From Sphagnum compactum (taxonomy: Eukaryota > Bryophyta > Sphagnopsida > Sphagnales): 64,000 nt of DNA. A model generated the notes under the pieces. It was given only the letters and a program-made list of their open reading frames with translations. It did not search any database and was not told where the DNA came from. Of this stretch, positions 38,991-50,058 are shown piece by piece (the first letter of the stretch is position 1; each line of letters starts with the position of its first letter). The position numbers were made by a program, and so were the translations under genes. Where the stretch lies: assembly GCA_965153455.1 (NCBI GenBank), contig OZ234496.1:19956304-20020303 (forward strand). The letters are read 5' to 3'.

Positions 38991-40274
38991 ATATTGGTAT
39001 TACCTTGACATAAACCCTTTGATTATAACATTTAATTCCAATTGCTAATAGGGTTCATCAAGTTTATCAAGTTTAGTTTTTGTATTTATTAACAAATGTG
39101 TTGGAATCTATAGGTGCACTAGGGAAAAGATTTGCAAACATTTACAGAGTAATGGTGCAAAATTTACATTTCCAAAGAAGTGTCTTACAAACTGAAGGTG
39201 GAATTTGTACATGCATTTGGGTTCACATAAACAAATACCTTTGATGCTAATGGGTTGCAAGATGCATGGTTCACCAACGTCTAGAAGCAATTTTGGTCAA
39301 TCCACTATGTATGTTTTTTCTTTTGTTTATGGCATGCGCGATGTTGCCATGACCATTTTTTAATAAAAGGTGATGTGTGCATAAAAAAAATTTGGAATTA
39401 TAATTCATGTAATTCAGAAAGATGGTTGGATCACTTTTTTTGTCTAGGGATGAATTCATTTAACCTTGTGTTTTTTTTGTTTTAGAATTACAACCACATC
39501 TTTGAATATGTTGACAACATGCAAGGTCAATTGTTACATGTGAAATTAGACATTGAGGTTGTTCATCCTAATCTATTATTTGACACTATAAGTTTTCTTT
39601 TCTTTACTACCTATTCAATCAAACATCCTAATCACCATTGTTAACAATTGGCTCATGTGCAAGGTTTTCAACATCCTATTTATACTTCAATTTCACAGTG
39701 TACTAATTGTTCTTCATTTCCAACATATAGGCTCCCATGCTAGGACACCTCATTTTCAAACTTGCATCTTTCAAAATTGAGGTCCCTCGATTTTTTTTAT
39801 TTGCGACATTGCTCATCATGTTCAATCAATTGCCAACATCCATAACTTGGAGATCATGGTTGACCCAAAACTACGCGTGGACTTGGAGAGAGATTTCAAG
39901 TTAGGATGGCCCAATAAGTGGGCAATTTTGACAAAATTCAATCATTCTTTCAAGGATGCAACAGATCTAATCATGATTTATCCATAAGCAAGTGGATGAA
40001 GAACTTGGGTGGACATTTCAAAACTTTGAACTAAGGCAAGAGACATGGGAAAAAAACATCAAAGCCAAAATTGGATCCATAATCTTTAATTGCCTATTTG
40101 ACAATAGAAAGGAATTAAGATCGGCCATGCGCGAAGGATTTTTCATGGCTATTGATCATGTCAACACATCTAAAAAAGGGAAAAGCAGACATGTGAAATT
40201 GTGTTGAACAACTTACTTCAAAAACACTAAGGGTACTGTTCAATGGAACATATGCCATTGAAGCATCACATTTT

Positions 40275-40553
40275 ATGAAACATTGTGATTTCCACCTTTC
40301 CATTGGCCCCATGCAACAACGTTGGTTCACTCAATGTGTTGAAAGGATGTCCTATGCAAAAAGACCATGCCTATTAATGTTTATTACAGGCCTTGAGTAT
40401 TTTGGAGTTCATCGCTTGCCCGTCATGCTCATGGATCGAAAAGACTTCCCTTGCATCCAATCTTCTACATGTGTCCAAACTCTCTACTTACCACCTTACA
40501 AGGATGCAGAGATGATGTTTCAAAAACTCAAATATTCAATTTATGGACACTAG
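40275..40553 (+). pseudogene. HECT-type ubiquitin ligase C-lobe fragment
   Basis: The 92-residue frame resembles the end of HECT E3 ligases. A WFTQCVERMS helix is followed by CLLMFITGLEYFGV, equivalent to the family's LLxFVTG, then an SSTCVQTLYLPPY motif aligned with the catalytic HTCFNxLxLPxY, and an EMMFQKLKYSI helix matching the terminal LxxKLxxAI. The presumptive active cysteine is Cys66 of this frame. HECT proteins transfer ubiquitin from a C-lobe thioester. Here the N-lobe is not recognisable, and upstream frames (39992-40207 and others) are broken, so this is a relic or one exon of a degenerate gene. It sits in the centre of the giant inverted repeat. Confidence 0.5.
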
Positions 40554-40943
40554 TTATGGAAGGCCATGAGAGCCATTTTTAATACATAGTTGCAACCTTT
40601 TAATTAGTATGAGGATGAGTTGCATAGTACAAGAATAATTTAGAACAATAGTTCACGCATAATTTAATTATTCCATGTCTTTGGTTTGTTATTTTCAACT
40701 TAACATGAATTGTGTGTGTTGTTTTTTTAATGTGGACTTTGGGCAACTAGGAAGGATGAGTTTATGGACAATGCAGTTCTCCTCCAACAACAAAATCTAC
40801 AATTGTATCACATTAAAATGCTAAAAAAGTAGCTAAGATGGAATAACTTACACTAAGCACACGGTGTGGATGATAACAGTAGTTTTATTTCTACCGAAGA
40901 GAGGGGCTTCATTATTGTTTAGTATGTTTATAATTTTTCCTTC

Positions 40944-42460
40944 TTAATGTTAATTGTGTTTTTTTGTGGCATGTTGCATGATTTTAAAACAATGCACATA
41001 TAAAAACTTAAGGAAAACAAGGTTTTGGTGCAAGACTTGCATAGGAATCATAAATTTCATGTGTAATGTGATGTCCATTGAAATACCCAAAGGAGGTTCA
41101 AAAAATTTGTATTGGGATTTTGAGGTAGGACATGCAATACCCAAAGGACGAACCTAAAATTTGTATTGAAATTTTGGGGTAGAATATGCAATACCCATAT
41201 TCAATTCAACAATGTGCTTTGAATGAAAGGTCAATGTTGTAATACTTGCATCAAAGTTACTAAATATCATTTGGATTTGTGGGCGGTCAGGTGAAAGCAC
41301 ACTAAAGGTGAACCACTTTTGTTAAAAAAAGGTGATGTATAACACATATTATAGTATGAAGTAAGCAAAAATCTTGATGGCATCCTTTAGTTAACCTAAA
41401 CACAAGCAAAAACCTTTAGAATTTGCAGAACAACATTTTGGAACTTAAAGTTCATTTTGAGTCAAAATAATTGATCCAACGGTTAGATGAGGAGGATTAA
41501 ATAAAATCAACGTACACAAACTATATAACTTATAGTTTTTCAACGACCATAAGGCCTCATGTTTGTGATTCATAAAACATTACCAAACAAAAGAAAATTG
41601 AAAAATAATGCAATGCCCATTTATAAAATCTCCTCTTTTTTGATATGGTAGTGGTTTTTCCCTAAAAGGAAAATATTATTATGCATTCATTGCTAAAAAA
41701 AAATGCAAATAAATACATTTTTTGAATGGAATTTCATCCAAAAAAAATTAATTTCTAAATTGTTCTAGATTAAATTAATGTATATCAATATCATGCACCA
41801 TAAAAAAATTCACCCAATAATTCCATTGACAACCTTACTATTTAAGTATATATATTCAAATTTTCAAATTCTGTGATAAGTATTATTTGGTCACAAATAT
41901 ATTTTATACATTCAAATTCTTCAATGTTTGCTGGAATTTTCAAAATAATTGATTAGATTAAGTCTAAAACTAATCAAATATACTTAAAACAAGTAAAATA
42001 ATCCAAGATGTGATGTTCATATGTTACGAAAATTTTTAATTATAGAAAGATTATACTTGTGACTCAAATTTTGGAGGGCTTTCACATAGTCATGCAATAC
42101 CCACATCAAAAATGAAATATATGTTGGTTTTTTTGGATGGTACATGCAATATTTGCATCGAGGCTAAACGATACCATTTATATTTGTGGGTGGTTGATAC
42201 CCACATCAAAAAAGAAATATGGGCTAATTTTTGGGTGGTTCATGCAATACCCACATCAAAAAGAAAAAAAATTGATTGGTTTGTGGCCAGTTTATGCAAT
42301 ACTTGCATTTTGCAGGAAATATATATATATATATCCACAATGAAGAACAAAAATAAAAATGGAAAAGAGGAAGAAAAATAATCTAAAAGGAGAAATTGAA
42401 AGAAGCAAAAGTAGAATAAGAAAGAAAGAAGAAAAAGGAAAATTATAAAAAAGCCATTCA
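40944..42460. repeat. Third, interrupted copy of part of the arm sequence
   Basis: From 40944 the sequence follows the right arm from about 44033 in the same orientation (TTAATGTTA, TTTTTTTGTGGCAT, TAATGTGATG, CCCAAAGGA and TTTGTATTGGGATTTTG in order) until about 41289. It resumes at 42089 with the ATGCAATACCCACATCAAAA repeats found at 44330-44500. The 799 bp in between (41290-42088) is an insertion. The copy ends in another purine-rich tract. Confidence 0.7.
41290..42088. mobile_element. 799-bp insertion with short terminal inverted repeats
   Basis: The insertion breaks the third arm copy exactly where the intact right arm reads continuously. It is flanked by GTCA on both sides (41286-41289 and 42089-42092), a possible 4-bp target duplication. 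It begins GGTGAAAGC and ends GGGCTTTCACATA, giving an inverted GTGAAAGC/GCTTTCAC terminus. It has no reading frame. Family not assigned. Confidence 0.45.
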
Positions 42461-42964
42461 AAATAAGAAAAAGAAATTTTTACAAGAAGAACATGAGAAA
42501 AGGAAGAAGAAGAAATACTAATAATATAGAAAATAAAATCAATTTAGAAGTAGAAAAAGAATATTTTGAAAGGAGAAATTGAAAGAATATTGAAACAAGA
42601 AACAAAAGTTAATATTGATTTAAAGGTGAAGGAGAAATTTGGTAGAATAAATTCAAGAAAACAAAAGAAGAAATGAAATTAAGAAAGTAGATTAATGTTC
42701 GGCTTAAAAAAGTCAATCAAAAAAAATATTGGCTAGTTTTTGGGTGAGCCATGAAATACACACATTTAGAACAATATGCATTGGGGTTTTTCGGTTGATA
42801 TTGCAATCCTCTCATAAAAATGTTTGAGTTAATTAATACTGCAATAGTCACATAAAAAACACAATTGGTTTTCTAAACAAGTAATACAATACTTGCATCA
42901 AAAAAGAAAATGCCAACTATTGTTGGGGTTTTGATGCAATACATGCATGTGGGACACATAATAT

Positions 42965-43480
42965 CCATCAAAAAGGAAGAAGAAAAAGAAAAAGAAAAAA
43001 TAAAAAAATAAAAAAGGAGATAAATAAGAAGAAGGAAAATAATGAAGAAAGAAAAAAGGATATAGTGAAGAATAAAGAGAAAAAATAATAATAATAACAT
43101 CATAATAATAATCTGTAGAAAAAATTGAAGGCAAAAAAATTTGAAAAAGAAAGAAACAAGGATTTAATGAAGAAAATAAAAAAGAAGAAGAAAAAGAAGA
43201 AACGTATTTCAAAAAAATAAATTGAGAAAAGGAAAACAAGACAAAAAATGAAAATGAAAATGAAAAGATAGTCAATTTAGGAGAAATAAAAAAGAAGAAT
43301 ATTGTCAAAAAGAAAAAAATTGGTTAAAAAAATAATTAGAAGATTAAAAAAATAAAAATAGACAAGACAACAATTTCAAAAGCATTCCAAACAAAATTTT
43401 GGAAAAAGAAGGAAGAGAAAGAAGAGGAAAATAGAAAATTACAAAGCCAAAAAAACAGTCCTTATGAAAAAATAACAAAT
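42965..43480. repeat. Polypurine tract within the right arm
   Basis: About 515 bp of nearly pure A/G on the plus strand, with AAGAAG and AATAATAAT runs. It is the complement of the left-arm pyrimidine tract. Lys-rich or Phe-rich frames over it are not genes. Confidence 0.8.
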
Positions 43481-46400
43481 CCTACAAAACATGGGAACAT
43501 TAAAGAAACATCACCAAACTTATATATCCTATAGCCAATAAGAATGAAGGAATTTCTTTAAAATTCAAATCATATGATCTAGGTTATAGCCAAATTTGCC
43601 TACAAAATCATGTAAATCATTGCTTCTTTGGGTACTTTTCACAACATTGACAAAAAATGGCATTGTGCAACAATGTGTATATTTTTTCATTCTAGGTTTA
43701 TTCTCCTCCTCCTTTTGAAACATATTATTTCCTTTGTTTCTTTTCCTCTTGGTCTTCAAAATGAGTTTATTGTTTCATTTCACTTGATAAAAACATCATT
43801 TCATTTAATAATTTCAAGTGAATTTTTTATTGATATGGCAATACCCGAATCCAAGCCCCAAGTTTATAAGGTACCTCAAATGGGGGGCTAACATTTTATT
43901 TTCACCTAGCTTGTGAAGAGGGAATAAATTGATGTTGGTGATGGATATGTCATACCATAATATGTAAACTATATGGTGTGCTTACATGTTACCCACTAAG
44001 TGATGCATTAATGCAATGCTTCAATTTTGCCATCTTAATGTTACATGTGTTTTTTTGTGGCATAATGCACGATTTTAGAACATTGCATGTATAAAATTTC
44101 AAGGAGAACAAGGGTTTCTGGGCAACACCCACACATGAATAGTAAAACCGGCCATGTGCAATGTGATGCCCATTGTAATACCCAAAGGAAGGTCACTAAT
44201 TTGTATTGGGATTTTGGGTAGAACATATACTCGCATTTACTTTAATATTATGTTATGAATGAAAGGTCGATGTTGGAATACTTGCATTGAAGCCACAAAA
44301 TATTGTCTAGATTTGTGGGTGAGTCATGCGATATTCGCATCAAAAAGGAAATATGGGTTGGTTTTTGGGTGGCTCATGCAATACTTGCATTGAGCCACAA
44401 GATATCATTTGGATTTGTGCGTGCATCATGCAATACCCACATCAAAAAAAAAGAATTCGATTGGTTTGTGGGCGGTTGGTGCAATACCCAAAATCAATAC
44501 AAGAAATATGTATCCATATGAAAAAGAAAAATAAAGAAATGAAAATGACTTTAGGGTCTGAACCTTAGGGCAAATATGGTTATTTCAAAGTTCGTAACTA
44601 CACAAATGTGTTTCCAGAATGAACTTTGTGTTTCATCTCACTTGATAAAGGCATCATGTCATTTAACAATATGCATAGAATTTTTATCGATATGGCAATA
44701 CCCTCATGTGGGGCTAGCATTTTATTTTCATCGAAGGTGTGAAGAGGGAGTAAAACAGATGTTGGTGAGCTTTTGCAATACCTACATTGCCATATTGGTA
44801 CATGACTTTAACCTTAGGCCAACTTGCCAACTAGATGTGCGATGTAGTTGCAATATGATAATAGCCTTTAAAGTAAAGCGGAGACGTTCTTGCAAAACCT
44901 ACATGTATATCCGCTTAGTGTTAAACTAGAAGCCAAAAGATTTATCCCAACTAGACAAAACCAATTTTACATATGCATATTGGCCTAAATTGGGATAACT
45001 TTTGGCCATGTTCACTTAATTGGTTATAATTGTTTTTCGGCATATGGCCTAAGTTTAGAATCTTTTTTGGCATTTTGATTTAAGATTGGAATTGTTTTTA
45101 ACACTTTGACCTATGGTTGAAATGTTATTTAACAATTTGGCCTAAAGTTGAAATCATGTATGAACATGGTTTTTTTGGTATTTCGTAAATAAGATGATTT
45201 GAGGTACGGTGGTTGGGACCCAACACAACTTGACCTTAGGCTACGCGGGGGGCCAGAACAAGGTGGCCTAAGGGCCAAAGAAATGGTGCCATGGTGCCTA
45301 CAAAGACAAAATGACCTTGGGTTACACGAGGGTTGGGATAATTGCAAAAATGCCATGGAAGTTTTTGGGTAAATTAAAATTTGGAATCTTGGCTTGGCCT
45401 AGGGTAAAAACTAAAAAGATTGGAATTCCATGTTGGCCATGGGTTCCATGTTGTGGGAACCCATGACATGGAATCTTGGGTTGGGCATGTGGCCAAAGCC
45501 TAAAATATTCTATTGCCATAGGTCTGGGCAACATATGGTTCATTGTGTGCCAGATTGGAATTCTATATATGTTTTAAGACAAAGACCTTAGGCTACATGG
45601 GAGGCTAGGACAAAGTGGCCCAAGGGTCAAGACATGGTGGCATGGGGCCCTGAACAAAATGACCTTAGGCTGCCTAAGGCTCCAAGGTGTAGTAGCTTAA
45701 TTATAATTCCATATATGGAGCCCAAAGCAAAGCCTTTAGGTTATCCAGGGGTCAAAGACCAAAAGATTTTTTTTGCCATAGGTTTGGGCAACTCTATGGT
45801 TAACCTTGTGTTTGAATTTTACAATATGGTTTAACACAAAAACTTTAAGTTGCATGGGAGCTAGGACAATGTGGTTTGAGGTGCAAGACATTGTGACATG
45901 GGGCCTTCAACAAAATTACCTTAGGCTACCCAGGGTTCCAAGGTGTACCTAGTAGCTCGAGTATAATTCCATAGGTGGGGTCCAAGGCAAAGACCTTAGG
46001 TCATCCATGGGCCAAAGCTTAAAAGATAATATTGCCATAGGTCTAAGCCAATTATGGTCTAACTTGTGATGAATTGGAATTCTATAGATGGCCTAAGATA
46101 AAAACCTTAGGCTGTATGGGGCGTAAGTCAAGGTGACCGGGGGTGCAAAACATGGTGGCATGGGGCCTTGAACAATATGACCCTAGGTTATTTAAAGTTC
46201 CAAGATATAATAGCTCAGTTATAATTCCACATATTAGGCCCAAGACAAAGACCTTAGGCTACCTAGGGGCCCAAACAAGCCACCCAAAGTTTAGTATCTG
46301 GTGACATGGCACCCATGCCATGATAGGGTTAGGGTACCTAGGGGCTTGGATTGTGGTAATCCCCCGCTCCCCCCACTTTCCCAATAAAGGGGGTATGGAT

Positions 46401-46690
46401 CAAGTGCGCCAATACATCAAGCCGAAAAACTTTCTTGTTGCATACCCCAAGTTAGAACCAATGTTACCATGGCTTGATGGATGACCATTGTGGATGTATT
46501 GTTTCGTACATTTAGAAATACAAAGTAAAATTAGATGTTCATTCCCAATATTCATTGTCATTGAGCCTAGGCTACCAAGGGCCCAGGACAAAACCATGTA
46601 GGGCGTACGACATGACATTAGGAAGGTTTGCAAGATGTCCAAGGCCCTTGTCCAAGGGAATCTTATGGGGTTTGCCCCCAAGCGCAAGCC

Positions 46691-46726
46691 AATATTCCTT
46701 GTCATGGTCCTAGGACAAGGAATATT
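46691..46726. repeat. Perfect 13-bp hairpin inside the right arm
   Basis: AATATTCCTTGTC (46691-46703) pairs with 46714-46726. It is the partner of the left-arm hairpin at 33162-33199, with the stem kept exactly and the loop changed. Confidence 0.85.
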
Positions 46727-47051
46727 TTATTTAAAACCCCAAGCCCAAGCCCATTCATTTCACGGCCTCTTTGGGACATAGTGGCTTGGGGTCATGGGGT
46801 GTCATGGGGTTGGGACAAAATGTTCTCAAGGTACCGGGGGGTTGGATGTGCCCCTAAGGATGAGAGGGGGGTATGGAACATGTGCGCCAAGACTCTAGGC
46901 CAAAAAACTTTCTTGTTGTATGCCCCAAGCCATAATCAAATTTCATAATGTTACCGTGCCTTAATGGATGACCATTGTGAATGTATTATTTCGTACATGT
47001 ATAAATACATAATAAAATTATATATTCGTTCCCACTATTTGTTCCCATTGA

Positions 47052-50000
47052 AGGTCATGTCTCATAGTTCTTGACCTTCAAGCAATAACATTTGTAACAA
47101 GGATAATGTCGGCATCTATTCATATAATTAATGATATTTAAATTTAATTTAAATTTAAATGAATTTTCAAAAGAAATTAATGAAAAAATCATTATTGATG
47201 ACTTAATTGATGCAAACTTAATTGATCATAAATCTATTAAAAGATCTTTTTTATTCAATAAAAATTTCATACAAAATAAATGTTTTATTTATTTATGATA
47301 AAAAAATTGGATAATAAAACATATCATTATCTCAAAAAAATTTAAATAACCATTAATTTTTTCCCAAAACATTCACAAAAATATTTTACTTTATTTATTC
47401 ATATGCTCTCAAAAGTCCCAAGCTTATTATTATCCTCCAATTGGAACTAAACCAAATACAGGAAACTTCATCTTGAGTGTTGGTGTGATCCCCAAAAATT
47501 GAAAGATTGAGTTTATTCTGCTCTGTTTTTACTTCTTATGGCAACAAAGAAAGCAGGGTTGGGTTTCCGAAATTTTCAGTGAGCTGTTTGAACAAAGTGA
47601 AGTTGATAAGAACTTAGTGATGATTACTTGAAATGGCAAAACTCCAACTGAAATTCGTTATGTACCAATATTTTGGATGTTTGTCAACGTTAGAGTTATC
47701 TGTAAAAGTACCCCCAAACTCAGGGTAGTGCACTGCTGTTTTCCCAAAATGAGAAGTCCAGATGAAAACAACCCGTGGGGACACCAATAGGCCGCCAAAC
47801 TACTTCTCTCCTCTAAATCGGTTCTCAGGGGAGTTTCACCCCCAATTTTGGATCTGCCATACCTGAGCCGTTGACTGTTGCTCATAGTCTTTGTTAAATC
47901 CAACCCTTGCAATAACAACCGTGCTACAAATCTTCTAAATTGATACCCAGTTTAGTGAAACCATACCCAATTTCCCACAATTCCAAGATACACTCAAATT
48001 GGGGATGAAAAAGGGAAAAAGGGTCAAACTAGGGCCCAAAGTCAGGGTGACTAAACAGATAACTCTATTGACTAAGAGAAGGTTGTTCAATCTGTATATT
48101 TTTTATTGCATACTATTCAAAGACAATAAAAGGAGAAAAATATAGTTCTTAAACCTGCCATATCTATATCATATAGATTGAAAATATGTGCTTCATGTTT
48201 TGAGCTGGTGATAAACTTAAAGTAAGAACACAATATGAACTAGGATCATAGTATCTCGAATTCTCAAGGTCAACCTGCAACAAGGCATCAAAAGATGAGA
48301 CCCATAATCAACTTCTCATTAGTATCCACATGTAAGTGGGGATTGGGCTTTTATACAACTAGAGAAGTACATCCCCAGCACCACCAAAGATTCTCAGATG
48401 TTCAAGATATGCATTTCTGTAGTAACTTACTGTTTGAAACTGCACAACAAGTCTCAATTCTATGAACTCCAGCACTTTGTATGACTCCTGCCTGTTGTGA
48501 AATCAGTTGCCTCGACGGTAAAAGCCATCATGAGTTGCAGAACTTCTTTTGCCCCCATGTCCATTTGAGATTTTGCAATTGAGGAGAAGCTCTTGTTGTC
48601 TATGTGACAATGGGTTACAAAGTGAATGAGCAGTTCAGCCATCAAGGGTCTGGATTTGGGTGTTTCTACTGAATGATTTTGTGGAGGGTGAAATCAGTAT
48701 TGGTGCCCAAACAAACTGGGACATTTCACACGAACATGATTCTGCTTTGAGTACGAGTAACTGGGTACCATATGACCTTGTCAATGCACATCCTTGAAAC
48801 ATTTTTGTCACAGCTTTGGATCAGTGAGAAAAATCATCAATCTCCTCAATTAAATCCTTGATTATGAGGGATTAACAAACCATAACACTCTTTTCGGATT
48901 TTGTCAATTCTGATTTTGCAAACATATTGATTCAAAGAATCAACTCAACACATAATTTTTTGAAAAAATTCAACCATGGGTACAATTCTTTCTTTGGATC
49001 TGTTTGTGTGAGATATGAGGTTTATTGTTTGACTTTGTTAACATCATCCTTTGCTTGACATTGGTTTCATGTTAGCTCCACCCTATTTCAAACTACATCA
49101 AATGTACATTTATGTGAAATTTTTGTGTTATGATGGTCTTTCATTGTTGGCTATTAGTGTACTTAAGCTGACATATTGTTATTCCCTTGTTAATATTCTC
49201 ATGAGGAAACCTTTCAAAATCCTTCTTGAAGACAATCTTAGCAGACCCACAGCAGTGTATTGTTGTGAACCTTGTGATGTAGCCAAAATGTTAATCATCC
49301 ATAGAAAGATTTAGCCAAATTTGACCATAATGTGAGATGTGAAGGAAAAAGAATTTCAGCATGTTCCTATATATTTTTAGCTACATGTTGGAACCAGATG
49401 TAGAAATCTGGTGATTTCTTCTATTCATTGTTTTCAAATTTCAGCAATCGAAATCCCCAAAAATAACTTTGTTTTCATTTTCAAAATTTCATTTTGCTTT
49501 TTGGCAAATTTTCACCAGCAAACAAAAAAGGCTGACCCACAATGAAGAACGAGAAGGATTTATCTCTTTGGTGGTTGAAAAGGTTTTGGCATCAACAGAT
49601 CACTTCTTGGTGGATCCTAATGCCAGATCAGATTTGTCATTGCCATGAATCAGTCAATCACCAAAGTTCAAATGAACACACTCTTAGGACTGTTGCTGAT
49701 CATCATCTCTTCAATACTAGTATTTCAATGAATGTGTATCAATATCAAAATCCAACTCCCTTTTGATTGTAAAGCTGCTCACATTGTTGCAGATAAATCA
49801 TTAATGGTGTGTGCCATAATTTTCTGTATCAAATATTTTCAGTTCATTTGTTCATAATCTGAATGAAGTGAAATTCCTCAGATTAATATCACATGCCAAT
49901 CTACGTGTCAGCAACAACAACAGATCATTATCAAAAATATATATTGTTTCATCTCCAAACAATTAGGTGAACTATTAAGTGTTGGAGTCATTTCTAGGCT

Positions 50001-50058
50001 TGGACATGAGCAGCGTCCTTCATACCCAAAAGCAATTTCTTGCCCAAGTTCTCTTCAT
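47052..50058. other. Intergenic downstream of the dynein light chain gene
   Basis: No gene can be supported. A minus-strand frame at 48460-48645 (61 residues) has balanced composition and may be a coding relic, but I recognise no family. Segments near 47690-47900 are less AT-rich and may be a fragment of a retroelement terminal repeat; this is not demonstrable from sequence alone. Confidence 0.5.

Larger units (their letters stand above)
42826..47051. repeat. Right arm of the giant inverted repeat
   Basis: 4.2-kb reverse-complement partner of 32840-36410. It is longer than the left arm, mainly because of an expanded purine tract (42965-43480) and an extra block at 43480-43910. The outer end stops at about 47051 (GTTCCCATTGA), matching TCAATGGGAAC at about 32837-32847 on the left. 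No target duplication is evident because the left side continues into another tandem unit. Frames at 45.1-46.9 kb are repeat artefacts. Confidence 0.85.

Noticed and set aside
48460-48645. 61-residue minus-strand frame with balanced composition
   Set aside because: No family recognised and no supporting splice partners; left as unassigned.
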